From Lactobacillus intestinalis (GTDB lineage Bacteria; Bacillota; Bacilli; Lactobacillales; Lactobacillaceae), in the NCBI RefSeq assembly GCF_024397795.1, contig NZ_CP072983.1:496001-560000 (forward strand): a DNA stretch of 64,000 bases. Reading direction: 5' to 3'. This document shows positions 32,301 through 40,168 of this stretch, one piece after another. The number at the start of each line of letters is the position of its first letter. Position 1 is the stretch's first letter. The notes under the pieces are model-generated. The model saw nothing but the letters and a program-made list of their open reading frames with translations. It was not told the DNA's origin and did not search any database. The position numbers and the translations under genes are program-made.

Positions 32301-34042
32301 CAGTACCAACTGTTCCAGGAATGACTCCATCAACTCCAACAGTTACTCCAACTAATCCAGGCAAGGATACTCCAGTGCCATACAATCCAGTTGTTAACGA
32401 CAAGGGTGAAGTAAATGTCTTTGTACATGACAACACTACTGGTCAAAACCTTACTGATTATGGTTACAACTCTGGTTCAGAAGATGTTGGTACAAAGGTA
32501 AGCTACGACAAGACTAAGGTCATCACTGAACTTACTAACAAGGGTTACAAGGTAATCAACCCAGATGTAACTATTCCAGGTGAGATTGTCAAGGGTACTA
32601 CTAACGTAACTATTTACGTAGAACATGACTTAGTTCCAGTAAACCCAACTAACCCAGGTAAGCCAGGAGAACCAATTAATCCTAACGATCCAAATGGACC
32701 TAAGTGGCCAGACAACACTGGTGAAAATAGTTTGAAGAAGACAGGAAAACAAACTATTCATTACACTGGTGCAGGCAACAATACTCCTAAGGATAATGTA
32801 ACTACTACTGAATTTAATCATGAAGTAATAGTTGATAAGGTAACGGGTAAGATTGTTAAGGATAACGGCTGGACTCCAAGTAGCCACACGTTTGGCACCG
32901 TTGATACTCCAGTAGTTGATGGATACCACGCGGACAAACGTACTGCAGGCGGTAAAACTGTAACAGTTGAAAATCCAGAAGTGACTGATGTAGTAAATTA
33001 CAGTCAAAATGGAAAGATCATCCCAGTTGATCCAAGTGGCAAACCAATTCCAAACGTACCAACACCACAATACCCAACTGATCCTACTGATCCAACTAGA
33101 GTAGTACCAGATGAACCAGTTCCAACTATTCCTGGTTACACTCCAAGTCAAAATACGGTAACACCAACTGATCCAGGTAAGGATACGCCTGTGGTTTACA
33201 ACAAGAATGTAACTCCAACACCAGATGTACCAACTCCTGATACAGTAACAGGTAAACAAACTATTAACTTTGTAGATGGTGATAATGGTAATACACCACT
33301 TCGTGATCCAAATGTTCAAACTCACAAGTTTACCAATGGTGAATCTAGTTACACCTTCGGCACAATAACTGTTCCAGTAATTGATGGTTATGTTGCAGAA
33401 GTTAAAACTGCCGGCGGTAAGACAGTAACTCCAGATAATCCTGACGCAAACGTAACAGTTGTTTACCACAAGATTGGTAAGATCGTTCCAGTAGATCCAA
33501 ATGGAAATCCAATTCCGGATGCTCCAACTCCAAGTTACAAGAATGATCCAACTGATCCAACTAGAGTAGTACCAAACGAACCAGTTCCGGAACTTCCAGG
33601 CTACACTCCAAGTGAAAATAGTGTAACTCCAGTAGATCCAACTAAGGATACGAAGGTTGTTTACACTAAGCCAGATAATTCAGATACTATTCCACCTCAT
33701 GCTCAAGATGATGAACCAACTCCAGTAAAACCTGCAAAACCAGCTAAGAAGGATGTTCCTAATAAGCAAAATGAAACTCTTCCACCTCATGCAACTGATG
33801 TGGATGGCGCCCAAGATACTGTAAAACCTCATGGTGCTAAACCAGTAGAAGAAGTTAAAACTCCTACTGCTGGAAACGCTAAGAAGATAAGTACTCCAGT
33901 TCAAAAGCAAAATGAAGCTAAGACTCTTCCACAAACTGGTGAGAAGGATAATGAAGTTGCCGGCGTAGCCGGTGGACTTGCTGCAGGATTAGGTTTAATC
34001 GGACTTGCAGGTGTAAAGAAACGTAAAAAGGAAGAAGAATAG
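23399..34042 (+). CDS. Giant YSIRK/LPQTG MucBP adhesin with beta-helix head (3547 aa)
   Basis: GGAGG at 23384-23388 is ten bases before the ATG. Residues 1-50 are a YSIRK signal peptide very close to that of the 4886 gene. A Lys/Glu/Ala/Thr-rich spacer runs to about 290. Residues about 350-900 form a beta-helix-like head (elements NSNLTLKDLTINGSIMGNGT, GATLNINSS, GSVNVGDNATLNIN). The stalk from about 905 to 3420 alternates MucBP_2 and Muc_B2 modules, with nine IPV(D/G)P turns counted. Within it, three copies of an 816-bp unit are almost identical. The wall-spanning segment carries PPHAQ, PPHAT and KPHGA; LPQTG is at residue 3510, with tail KKRKKEEE. It is predicted to be a sortase-anchored mucus adhesin. 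The head is a diverged paralog of the one at 5875-7650, so these two genes probably arose by duplication. Confidence 0.95.
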   Translation: MVSKNNRIQRIEQTAERQSHFGIRKLTVGAASVLLGTTLWLGNNANVASADTIKDNSEADTQESTHTATVDTKSVDKVVVDTDQNKIEENNDATEKSDSNEVTNSSNVTNGNDAEKAAQTSEANDTAKVETEEANANSAQTQTEKSDKDLGGTKQSDTTNNKAAEKATTDKDATQKAADVHVANATENTKNKQAEQQTQTQAAKETTKTINNAAQDGKNLETNSTSVSQELEKAAQAGKNTEVSQNDLTTDTARLGQVVKTTKSNQDSQKDNKTQELKIGDLTSGLNADALKANLTKGNEALVDRATINALFAQNRSIDPSKELASSKLATLGLNLMAVPTSTGSNNNDAVTVKDWNSFQSALNSGKQVNIDGNITAYGNVNVYGNATISGTNGSTLNLGQYTITNNSNLTLKDLTINGSIMGNGTVNIQGTVTSNVNTQTVPTSDQSSAQGYKGNRNNYSNSNIVASRVNVENGATLNINSSQINDGINLTSGGSVNVGDNATLNINLSNNSSSTERYHVAGIYANSNGSVTTGRNSTLNLNTGSGQGIAMTGTRPVSKDSDRFGGYGTAQSRPNGSGQINLGQYSTFNFTGRDGVILGDNSNFNVGEYANVHFENRGRGVALDLANNANINIGDHAVTYFHSVGKTGTSGSYDGYNYIGVNEAGNITVGEDATFRVILEGRGDNPWDDVVQLDSRNANTNAAFTSKKGAIVDIRDDNTNFYAELISFPLGNSNSRINIQDPLLLNLQRYSAGGATTGWMAGIGGTDINSTSSQYTANLIYMGGTKGILTIGGTDYVVYQQIKSNGAQQIWTDVNSVQFNKHGFASGDIYNNGANPDLSINGQGLVGGIRANQIRDNETNPTQSGLQNSPAYGISTMRASHQIWIPHETSTQIKGTHTNTIKYVYEDGSPVLDANGQPLVVTQDLNLTRDLTLDLTADQIKTVQDYALNHSADEVLDYIRSGYSVTQDSGWKMTNDQGQTVTNPYAAVTSPVEQGYTATIQSTNAPGVTVGGDGSSVKANFTLDAANDVVQNGMLSAAYRDKGITGIPNNYETVVVYKKAAEKGSVTVNYHDDTTNTTIPNTQYTTGSVDAGTPVTYTTTQTITNLESQGYVYVTTDGTIPSTIEGNQNVVVTVHMKHGVQPVTPDTPTPDVPKNTPAEAQPDQLTKKVNLTVNYVNNDGSTFTATVPANAKQTATFTGTAYVDKVTGQLVNATQQNGQWVIDENNTATPQITWTSDKTSFDMVVSPVEQNYHLVDVSSHRDGNNVAAITGLTKDSGDITVTVTYAPNGKIIPVDPSGNPIPDAPTPQYPTDPTDPSKVTPNEPVPNVPGYIPSVPTVTPTDPGKDTPVPYTKPASEDKTVDSKQTVHYIDGDTNTALREDSTNGTFTFVKSGQTGQWNADSHKFENVDAPVIDGYVAEKRTYEGQTSTPTDPNKEITIIYHKVGKIIPVDPSGKPIPDAPTPSYTNDPTDPTKVTPNEPTPNVPGWSTNIPNVTPEVPTKDTNVPYTKPTPTPEDQTVTVKYFDDTVGEGKQNLSSYDKTITGKPGTPLDYSTQPSITELENKGFKLVSDNFNVTTMPENGGNYEVHFIHNTTTITPGKPGKPGEPINPNDPDGPKWPDGTDAKSLTKDGSQTVHYVYSDGTKAADDNVQNTKFDHTLVFDNVTGKQIEDKGWSPENHKFNDVTSPTINGYHADKTVVEGATVTPDNPTSETTVTYTKNGEEIRNKDQKDASQVVRYVDDQGNELHASASQTFQFSYSGDTYDKQTNTLISNGKWNATSHDFTAADVPVIDGYVAVSGYTNNNGKYTAGGFTTTPEASDAQRNRIFTVVYKKVGKIVPVGPDGKTPIPDAPTPSYPNDPTDPTKVTPNEPVPTIPGYTPSTPTVTPSVPTEDTPVPYTPDTSAKDQVAIVNYVDADENNQLITSSGNLTGKAGDKIDYSTAPTIKDLENKGYVLVNNGFPADAVYDNDDNTTQTYTVVLKHGTVPVTPTDPGKPGEPINPNDPDGPKWPDGTGEDSLRKTGTQTIHYVYSDGRKAKDDNVQSFTFTKTMVVDKVTGEVVDSGKWNVTSHTFGNVDTPVVDGYHADKRTAGGTTITPEDLTKEVTVTYTPNGKIIPVDPNGKPIPNVPTPQYPTDPSDPTKVTPDEPVPTIPGYTPSTPTVTPTNPGKDTPVPYTPETPAKDQVAIVNYVDSDEGNKVITTSGDLTGKAGAKIDYSTAPTIEDLENKGYVLVNDGFPAGAVYDNDDNTIQTYTVVLKHGTTTITPDKPGKPGEPINPNDPDGPKWPDGTGEDSLKKTGTQTIHYVYSDGRKAKDDNVQSFDFTKSAVVDKVTGAIISQTGWNVTSHTFGNVDTPVIDGYHADKRTAGGTTITPEDLTKEVTVTYTPNGKIIPVDPSGKPIPNVPTPQYPTDPTDPTKVTPDEPVPTIPGMTPSTPTVTPTDPGKDTPVPYNPVVNDKGEVNVFVHDNTTGQNLTDYGYNSGSEDVGTKVTYDKDRVITELTNKGYKVINPDVTIPGEIAKGTTNVTIYVEHDVVPVTPDKPGKPGEPINPNDPNGPKWPDNTGENSLKKTGTQTIHYTGAGDKTPKDDVQSFTFTKTMVVDKVTGEVVDSGKWNVTSHTFGNVDTPVIDGYHADKRTAGGTTITPEDLTKEVTVTYTPNGKIIPVDPSGKPIPNVPTPTYPTDPTDPTKVVPDEPVPTIPGMTPSTPTVTPTDPGKDTPVPYNPVVNDKGEVNVFVHDNTTGQNLTDYGYNSGSEDVGTKVSYDKTKVITELTNKGYKVINPDVTIPGEIAKGTTNVTIYVEHDLVPVTPDKPGKPGEPINPNDPNGPKWPDNTGENSLKKTGTQTIHYTGAGDKTPKDDVQSFTFTKTMVVDKVTGEVVDSGKWNVTSHTFGNVDTPVVDGYHADKRTAGGTTITPEDLNKTVTVTYTPNGKIIPVGPSGKPIPNVPTPQYPTDPSDPTKVTPDEPVPTVPGMTPSTPTVTPTNPGKDTPVPYNPVVNDKGEVNVFVHDNTTGQNLTDYGYNSGSEDVGTKVSYDKTKVITELTNKGYKVINPDVTIPGEIVKGTTNVTIYVEHDLVPVNPTNPGKPGEPINPNDPNGPKWPDNTGENSLKKTGKQTIHYTGAGNNTPKDNVTTTEFNHEVIVDKVTGKIVKDNGWTPSSHTFGTVDTPVVDGYHADKRTAGGKTVTVENPEVTDVVNYSQNGKIIPVDPSGKPIPNVPTPQYPTDPTDPTRVVPDEPVPTIPGYTPSQNTVTPTDPGKDTPVVYNKNVTPTPDVPTPDTVTGKQTINFVDGDNGNTPLRDPNVQTHKFTNGESSYTFGTITVPVIDGYVAEVKTAGGKTVTPDNPDANVTVVYHKIGKIVPVDPNGNPIPDAPTPSYKNDPTDPTRVVPNEPVPELPGYTPSENSVTPVDPTKDTKVVYTKPDNSDTIPPHAQDDEPTPVKPAKPAKKDVPNKQNETLPPHATDVDGAQDTVKPHGAKPVEEVKTPTAGNAKKISTPVQKQNEAKTLPQTGEKDNEVAGVAGGLAAGLGLIGLAGVKKRKKEEE
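24440..26085 (+). other. Coding segment for beta-helix head, paralog of the 5875-7650 head
   Basis: It begins with V-K-D-W-N-S-F-Q-S-A-L-N, the counterpart of the S-L-S-E-L-Q-D-A-L start in the other head. Both share NNSNLTLKD, x-I-M-G-N-G-T, GATLNIN, a GRGGLVLGD / GRDGVILGD strand and the Y-I-G-(M/V) segment. Identity is clearly lower than in the stalks. Confidence 0.7.
30763..33210 (+). repeat. Tandem 816-bp repeats (three units)
   Basis: The string GACAAGGGTGAAGTAAATGT begins at 30767, 31583 and 32399, giving a constant period of 816 bp (272 codons). Each unit is one MucBP_2 plus one Muc_B2 module. The first two units are nearly identical; the third diverges after about 32740. Confidence 0.93.
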
Positions 34043-34067
34043 ATTCCTTTAATCGTTAGCTTAAATG

Positions 34068-34102
34068 AAAAGACATGATTTCTATGAGATCATGTCTTTT
34101 TT
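34068..34102 (+). terminator. Rho-independent terminator
   Basis: The arms AAAAGACATGAT (34068-34079) and ATCATGTCTTTT (34089-34100) form a perfect 12-bp stem with a 9-nt loop and a T run. Confidence 0.92.
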
Positions 34103-34140
34103 ATGTATCAAAATAAATTTCAAATACTTTTGAAAGAATA

Positions 34141-34168
34141 GTCATTATTAAATAATTTGTGTTATTAT
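34141..34168 (+). promoter_or_regulatory. Promoter with extended -10 (shared array motif, weak -35)
   Basis: ATTAAATAAT is followed by TGT TATTAT at 34160-34168, 73 bases before the ATG. The base run at the -35 position (GTCATT) is poor. The leader holds TATGTT-N6-AACATA (around 34192-34209) and AACATAACAG (34204-34213). Confidence 0.62.
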
Positions 34169-34241
34169 ATATTTATGAAGATTATATAACGTATGTTATT
34201 AAGAACATAACAGAGTTTTAGAACTATCGAGGAAAAGAATT

Positions 34242-37200
34242 ATGAATGTTAAGACTAATAATGAAAAATTAGCAGAAAGAAAAGATCATTTTGCTATTAG
34301 AAAACTTACAGTGGGTGCTGCTTCTGTACTAATAGGTACAAGTCTATGGCTAGGCTCAACTAATGCTGTTGCAAAAGCTGACACTCAAGAAAACAATGAT
34401 CAAAATTCAGATGCCGATGTGGTTTCTGAAAGTAATAAAGCCGTTAACACTCAGAAAGTTGATAAGGTTGTAGTAGAAACTCAACAATCTACTACAAATA
34501 ATGTCCCTTCAAACAATGATGCTCCAACTGCTGATACTAATGCAGATAATCAAGCACAAACTCAAAAGGCTGCTGAAAAACCAGCTGAGACTCAAAAGAC
34601 TGAATCTTCAGAAACTAAGTCTCCAGTTGTTAATTCTAATGAAACAACTTTATCTGAAAAGCAAGATCAAGATAAGGTTGAAAGTTCACAAGTAACAAGT
34701 GGAGAATTAAATACTAAGCAAGAAGAAAAGCCAAATAATACATCTGTTGTGGAGAATAATAAAGTAGAAACTGCTTCACCAACCACTGAACAAAATAATA
34801 AACAGCTTGAAGATCAAAATAAGACTGTCACTAATCAAAAGCAAGCACAAACTCCACAAGTTTCTGATAAGAACGAAGAATATTCGGTTAATATTACCAA
34901 TGTCGATGATAGTACAGGGCAAACTTTGTATGGAACTGATTCCTTTAAAGCTAAAGCAGGAGATAAAAGCCATCGAATTTATACTGGTTATGTTGGTTAT
35001 AAATTGATGAATCCGGAAGCACTGGAAGGTTATGAAGTTCAATATCCTGCATTTGGTCATGCAAATTTGGTCGTTCCAGATCGTGATGTGAATTTGACTT
35101 TGCATTTTGCTCCACTTGCTCCAACTACTGTTGAGTATGTAGATACAGATGGTAATTTATTGACTAAGTTTAGTGATTCTTCTAAGGCTTCTACTTCAAA
35201 GAGTCCATATAGTGATCAAGATGGAATTGAAGATTCAAAGTTTATGGCTCGTGCTATCGATATTCCAGGGTATGAATTAGTATCCGATCCAGTCGTTGAA
35301 AAACCAATTACACAAGTTTCAACTAAAGACGATTTAAATCCAATGATTATTAAATTTGTCTATAAGAAAGTTGCTAAAAATGCAGAACAAGGGCTTCCAG
35401 ATGGTGGAGGAGCTGGCATTACCGGTGTTGGTGAAGACTATGGGATTAACTGGAGTAAGTTGCCAGGTGGGGTAAGTATTGATTTGGTTAATAAAACCTA
35501 TGGTGATAATTCTTTTGAAAAAACCATTAATAATATGGACGAAAGATATACTAAGCAAGGATTTAGTTATATCGGCGTATTAAATGATCATAAAGATAGC
35601 GATTTAACTAATAGATTGGAATCTTATGTAGCCGTTCACTTTTTACCACACAAGTCAGTAACTGTTAATTATGTTGATCAAGATGGAAAAAAGTTAGCTG
35701 ATTCAGTAGAACTTTCTTTTAATAAAGAAAATCCGAATCAAACTAATAATGGTGTTAACCCTAAGGCAAACTGGTATCCAAATGGTGAATGGAAGAGTGA
35801 ACAAAAGAGTTTTGATGGCTATAATTTAAAAACTGTTCGTGGTGCCACTGAAGGAAAGTTTACAACTTTTAATTACACTGTAACTTATGTTTATACCAAT
35901 CAAACTAGCGGAAATGTAGTTTATATTGATGATACCGACCAAAAAGATCTTAAAGATGTTGCTTTGAATGGAAAAATTGGTTCTAATATTGACTATAGTA
36001 CTACGGATGAAATCGCTAATTACGAAAAACAAGGTTATGAATTAGTTAGTGACGATTTTTCAAACGGAGCAAAGATTTTTAATGCAGATGAAAATAAGAA
36101 TAAGTTCACTGTCCATTTGAAGCATAAAATTGAAACTACAACTGTATCTCAAGATGGTAATCAAGTAATTCATTATGTTTATGCAGATGGAAGTAAAGCT
36201 GCGAATGACAATGAACAAACCATTACTTTTGTAAAGACTACCAAAACTGATGCTGTGAATGGGAAGGTTATTGAAAGTAGCTGGGCGCCAGAAAGTTACA
36301 CTTTTGAAAATGTAGTTTCTCCAGTTATTGAAAATTATCATCCTGATAAAGAAAATGTGAAGGGAAGTACTGTTACTCCTGATAATTCAAAAGTTGAAGT
36401 AACTGTTACTTATATCGAAAATGGTACTGCACTTCGTGGTCAAGATACTAAGCCATCAACTCAAACTGTAAAGTTTGTAGATGAAGAAGGACATGAGCTT
36501 AAGCAAGCCGTTGTTTCTCCAAGATTTAATTATGAATATAGTGGAGATACTTATGATAAGTTTACTGGTAAACAGCTTAAGGAAGGTTCATGGAATGCGG
36601 ACTCACATACTTTTGATACAGTAACTGTTCCAGTTATTGATGGTTATGTGGCAATTGATGGTTTTAGTAAGAAAAATAATCAAGTAGTAGCTGGAGGATT
36701 AACTTCAACTCGTGATAATTTAAATGTGGTTGCTGAAGTTGTTTACCAAAAGGTAGGTAAGATCATCCCAGTTGATCCATCTGGTAAGCCAATTCCAGAT
36801 GTTCCGACTCCAACTTATTCAAATGATCCAACGGATCCAACTAAGGTAACTCCAGATGAACCAGTCCCAACTATTCCAAAAATGACTCCCCAAACCCCAA
36901 CAGTAACGCCAACTGATCCGGGTAAGGATACGCCAGTGATTTATAACCCAATTAAAGATCAAGTAGCTGTTGTAAATTATGTTGATAGTGATGAAAACAA
37001 TAAGCTAATTACTAGTTCGGGCGATTTAACTGGGGATGCTGGTGCTAAGATTGACTACTCAACTGAGTCAACCATTCAAGACCTTACTAACAAAGGTTAC
37101 GTTCTTGTAAACGATGGCTTCCCAGCAGGGGTAGTTTACGATAACGATGACAATACTACTCAAACTTACACAGTTGTTTTGAAGCACGGTACTACAACCA

Positions 37201-39860
37201 TTACTCCAGACAAGCCAGGTAAGCCGGGAGAACCAATTAATCCTAACGATCCAGATGGTCCTAAGTTCCCACAAGGCACTGATGAAAACAGCGTTAAGAG
37301 AACTGGTACACAAACTATCCATTACACTGGTGCAGGTGATCAAACTCCTCAGGATCACGTAGATAATTTCAACTTCACTAAGACCATGGTGATCGATAAT
37401 GTAACTGGTAAGGTAATCACTGATGGTTCATGGAATGTAACTAGCCACACCTTCGGCAACGTTGATACTCCAGTAATTGATGGCTACCATGCAGATAAGC
37501 GTACTGCAGGTGGAACAACCATCACTCCCGAAGACTTGAACAAGACTGTAACTGTAAACTACAGCCAAAACGGTAAGATTATTCCAGTTGATCCAAGTGG
37601 TAAGCCAATTCCAAATGTACCAACTCCAACTTACCCAACCAATCCGACTGATCCAACTAAGGTAGTTCCAGATGAGCCAGTTCCAACTATTCCAGGAATG
37701 ACTCCATCAACTCCAACAGTAACGCCAACTGATCCAGGCAAGGATACTCCAGTACCATACAATCCAGTTGTTAACGACAAGGGTGAAGTAAATGTCTTTG
37801 TACATGACAACACTACTGGTCAAAACCTTACTGATTATGGTTACAACTCTGGTTCAGAAGATGTTGGTACAAAGATAAGCTACGACAAGGATAAGGTAAT
37901 CACTGAACTTACTAACAAGGGTTACAAGGTAATTAACCCAGATGTAACTATTCCAGGTGAGATTGCCAAGGGTACTACTAACGTAACTATTTACGTAGAA
38001 CATGATGTTGTTCCAGTAAACCCAACTAACCCAGGTAAGCCAGGAGAACCAATTAACCCTAATGATCCAAATGGACCTAAGTATCCAAACGGCACTGATA
38101 CAACTGATTTAACACGTCGCGTAACGCGCACTATTAACTTTATTAATGATGATGGAACTGTATTACGTGCCTCAATTGATCAAACTATCATCTTCACTGC
38201 AACTGGTGAACTTGATAAGGTAACAGGCAAGTGGACTAAGACCTTGACTTGGTCACCAGATCAACAAGTTAACGGTATGGATGTTCCATTTATTGATGGA
38301 TATCATGTAGTTAACATTTCTAAGGATGGCGACGGTGTAAAGAGTATCAATTCAGTAACTTTGAGTCATACTGATCAAGATTACGTAGTAAATGTGGTTT
38401 ACAGTAAAAATGGTCAAATTAATCCAGTAAAGGATCAAGTTGCAATTGTAAATTACATTGATAGTGATGAAAATAATAAACTTATCATTACTTCGGGTGA
38501 TTTAACCGGTAAAGCTGGCGAAAAAATTGACTATTCAACTGCTTCAACGATTAAAGATCTTGAAAATAAGGGTTACGTTCTTGTAAACGATGGCTTCCCA
38601 GTTCGTGCGGCTTATGATCATGATGATGCAACTACCCAAACTTATACAGTTATCTTGAAACATGGTATAGTTCCAGTTACTCCAGATAAGCCAGGCAATC
38701 CTGGTCAGCCAATCAATCCTAATGATCCAAATGGACCTAAGTGGCCAGAAGGGACCGATTCTAAGAGTCTGACAAAGATTGGTACTCAAACTGTTCACTA
38801 TCAAGGCGCAGATGGTCAAACTCCAAAGGACAATGTATCAACAGTAGAGTTTAAGCATGAAGTTTTGGTTGATAAAGTAACTGGTAAGATTATTAAAGAT
38901 AATGGTTGGACTTCAAGTCAAACCTACAAGTCAATTACCACTCCAACCATTAATGGCTATACTCCAGATAAAAATAGTGTTGGTGGAGAAACCGTCACTC
39001 TTGATCAAAATGGAAATGGGGATATTGATAAAAGTTATACTGTAACTTATAAGAAGAACGCAGTGCCAACTCCAGAAACTGTAATTGGGAAGCAAACAAT
39101 TACCTTCGTTGATGGAGATAATAATACTCAACTTCGTAATCCAGAGATTCAAACTCACAAGTTTACTAATGGCGAATCGAGCTATACCTTTGGTACAATA
39201 AACGTTCCAGTAATCGATGGCTATGTAGCAGAAGTAACTATCGCTGGGGGGAAGACTGTAACTCCCGCAAATCCGGATGCTAGTGTAGTTGTGGTTTACC
39301 ATAAGATTGGTAAGATTGTTCCGGTAGATCCAAATCATAATCCGATTTCCGATGTACCTGCTCCAAAGTATCAAAACGATCCAACTGATCCAACTAAGGT
39401 GGTGCCAAACCAGCCAACTCCCGACGTTCCAGGATATACGCCAACTGAAAAGACCGTGATTCCACAGTCTCCAATCGAAGATACACCAGTAGTTTATGAG
39501 AAGCCAAAAACAATCGAAACTATCCGTCCACTCCCACAAAACATTCCTACTAAGGCTAAAAAGTCACCAGCTACTCATACTGTGACAGAAAATAAGTCAA
39601 AGAAGGATGAACATATTCAAACTGTAAAACCTCATGCTGCTAATGTAATTGGTAGAACGGGAATTGTAAGAACTAATGTTCAGACTCCAGCAAAGAACAC
39701 TGTAGTTTCAAATAAACAAACTGTACAATCAACTGCTTCGACTAAACAAGCATTACCACAAACTGGCCAAGCTAATGATTCAGCTGCGATTGTAGCTGGA
39801 AGTTTAGCTGCAGGACTTGGTTTAATTGGACTTGCCGGTGTTAAAAAGCAGAAAAAATAA
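34242..39860 (+). CDS. YSIRK-like/LPQTG MucBP adhesin (1872 aa)
   Basis: GAGGAAAAG at 34229-34237 precedes the ATG. Residues 1-46 are a signal peptide with a YSIRK variant (FAIRKLTVGAAS) and an AKA cleavage site. A Gln/Asn/Glu/Thr/Lys spacer runs to about 205. Residues about 208-560 form a head of diverged MucBP-like modules, each built on an N-Y-V-D type strand (ITNVDDSTG, VEYVDTDG, VNYVDQDG), including a Gly-rich loop GLPDGGGAGITGVG. MucBP_2 and Muc_B2 modules occupy about 565-1750, with a last GKQTITFVDGD module as in the 2, 4886 and 23399 genes. One KPHAA motif, LPQTG at 1838 and the tail KKQKK close it. Bases about 36960-38405 are colinear and nearly identical to about 13400-14830 of the 4886 gene, so the middle was probably copied between the two. 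Role: predicted mucus adhesion. Confidence 0.94.
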   Translation: MNVKTNNEKLAERKDHFAIRKLTVGAASVLIGTSLWLGSTNAVAKADTQENNDQNSDADVVSESNKAVNTQKVDKVVVETQQSTTNNVPSNNDAPTADTNADNQAQTQKAAEKPAETQKTESSETKSPVVNSNETTLSEKQDQDKVESSQVTSGELNTKQEEKPNNTSVVENNKVETASPTTEQNNKQLEDQNKTVTNQKQAQTPQVSDKNEEYSVNITNVDDSTGQTLYGTDSFKAKAGDKSHRIYTGYVGYKLMNPEALEGYEVQYPAFGHANLVVPDRDVNLTLHFAPLAPTTVEYVDTDGNLLTKFSDSSKASTSKSPYSDQDGIEDSKFMARAIDIPGYELVSDPVVEKPITQVSTKDDLNPMIIKFVYKKVAKNAEQGLPDGGGAGITGVGEDYGINWSKLPGGVSIDLVNKTYGDNSFEKTINNMDERYTKQGFSYIGVLNDHKDSDLTNRLESYVAVHFLPHKSVTVNYVDQDGKKLADSVELSFNKENPNQTNNGVNPKANWYPNGEWKSEQKSFDGYNLKTVRGATEGKFTTFNYTVTYVYTNQTSGNVVYIDDTDQKDLKDVALNGKIGSNIDYSTTDEIANYEKQGYELVSDDFSNGAKIFNADENKNKFTVHLKHKIETTTVSQDGNQVIHYVYADGSKAANDNEQTITFVKTTKTDAVNGKVIESSWAPESYTFENVVSPVIENYHPDKENVKGSTVTPDNSKVEVTVTYIENGTALRGQDTKPSTQTVKFVDEEGHELKQAVVSPRFNYEYSGDTYDKFTGKQLKEGSWNADSHTFDTVTVPVIDGYVAIDGFSKKNNQVVAGGLTSTRDNLNVVAEVVYQKVGKIIPVDPSGKPIPDVPTPTYSNDPTDPTKVTPDEPVPTIPKMTPQTPTVTPTDPGKDTPVIYNPIKDQVAVVNYVDSDENNKLITSSGDLTGDAGAKIDYSTESTIQDLTNKGYVLVNDGFPAGVVYDNDDNTTQTYTVVLKHGTTTITPDKPGKPGEPINPNDPDGPKFPQGTDENSVKRTGTQTIHYTGAGDQTPQDHVDNFNFTKTMVIDNVTGKVITDGSWNVTSHTFGNVDTPVIDGYHADKRTAGGTTITPEDLNKTVTVNYSQNGKIIPVDPSGKPIPNVPTPTYPTNPTDPTKVVPDEPVPTIPGMTPSTPTVTPTDPGKDTPVPYNPVVNDKGEVNVFVHDNTTGQNLTDYGYNSGSEDVGTKISYDKDKVITELTNKGYKVINPDVTIPGEIAKGTTNVTIYVEHDVVPVNPTNPGKPGEPINPNDPNGPKYPNGTDTTDLTRRVTRTINFINDDGTVLRASIDQTIIFTATGELDKVTGKWTKTLTWSPDQQVNGMDVPFIDGYHVVNISKDGDGVKSINSVTLSHTDQDYVVNVVYSKNGQINPVKDQVAIVNYIDSDENNKLIITSGDLTGKAGEKIDYSTASTIKDLENKGYVLVNDGFPVRAAYDHDDATTQTYTVILKHGIVPVTPDKPGNPGQPINPNDPNGPKWPEGTDSKSLTKIGTQTVHYQGADGQTPKDNVSTVEFKHEVLVDKVTGKIIKDNGWTSSQTYKSITTPTINGYTPDKNSVGGETVTLDQNGNGDIDKSYTVTYKKNAVPTPETVIGKQTITFVDGDNNTQLRNPEIQTHKFTNGESSYTFGTINVPVIDGYVAEVTIAGGKTVTPANPDASVVVVYHKIGKIVPVDPNHNPISDVPAPKYQNDPTDPTKVVPNQPTPDVPGYTPTEKTVIPQSPIEDTPVVYEKPKTIETIRPLPQNIPTKAKKSPATHTVTENKSKKDEHIQTVKPHAANVIGRTGIVRTNVQTPAKNTVVSNKQTVQSTASTKQALPQTGQANDSAAIVAGSLAAGLGLIGLAGVKKQKK

Positions 39861-39898
39861 AAAATAGTTAAACTTAATTAATATTTATAAATAAATAG

Positions 39899-39937
39899 AA
39901 AAAGAACATAACTCAAATTTGGGTTATGTTCTTTTTT
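39899..39937 (+). terminator. Rho-independent terminator, nearly perfect palindrome
   Basis: A ~19-bp stem is centred between 39917 and 39918 (AAGAACATAACTCAAA paired with TTTGGGTTATGTTCTT, one G-U pair) and is flanked by A and T runs. It could work in both directions. Confidence 0.9.
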
Positions 39938-39971
39938 ATCTATGTGTTATTTTTAGAAAAATATAAGTTTT

Positions 39972-39993
39972 ATTAAATAATGTGTGTTATTAT
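39972..39993 (+). promoter_or_regulatory. Shared array motif (extended -10), distal promoter
   Basis: ATTAAATAAT followed by TGT TATTAT (39985-39993). There is no good -35 box. It lies 175 bases before the start codon, much farther than in the other genes. Confidence 0.5.
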
Positions 39994-40114
39994 ATATACA
40001 AGAGACTGATTTGATACGAATTTATATTTTTCAACCGCTTTCAAAATAGCAATAGCTTGCAGGATTCGACTAAATTAATTGGTTGTTAGGATCATGATTT
40101 CGTTGTATAGGATT

Positions 40115-40142
40115 TTGGAAAATGAAATAATCGTATTATAAT
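40115..40142 (+). promoter_or_regulatory. Proximal promoter of the 40169 gene
   Basis: TTGGAA (40115-40120), a 16-bp spacer, then TATAAT (40137-40142). The predicted leader is about 20 nt and contains GAAAGG (40153-40158). No paralog in the window has this arrangement. Confidence 0.6.
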
Positions 40143-40168
40143 GGACATATATGAAAGGCTAGAGTCTG

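Larger units (their letters stand above)
39861..40168. other. Intergenic region, 308 bp, upstream of the anchorless MUB-like gene
   Basis: It holds the terminator, the shared TGTTATTAT box (39985-39993), a cre-like sequence TTCAACCGCTTTCA (40030-40043), and a second promoter close to the gene (40115-40142). No signal-peptide coding remnant is visible in any forward frame. Confidence 0.7.

Noticed and set aside
40012..40020. TACGAATT as a ComX box (cin-box like) before the anchorless gene
   Set aside because: It differs from the known streptococcal box and such a short match is expected by chance in AT-rich DNA.
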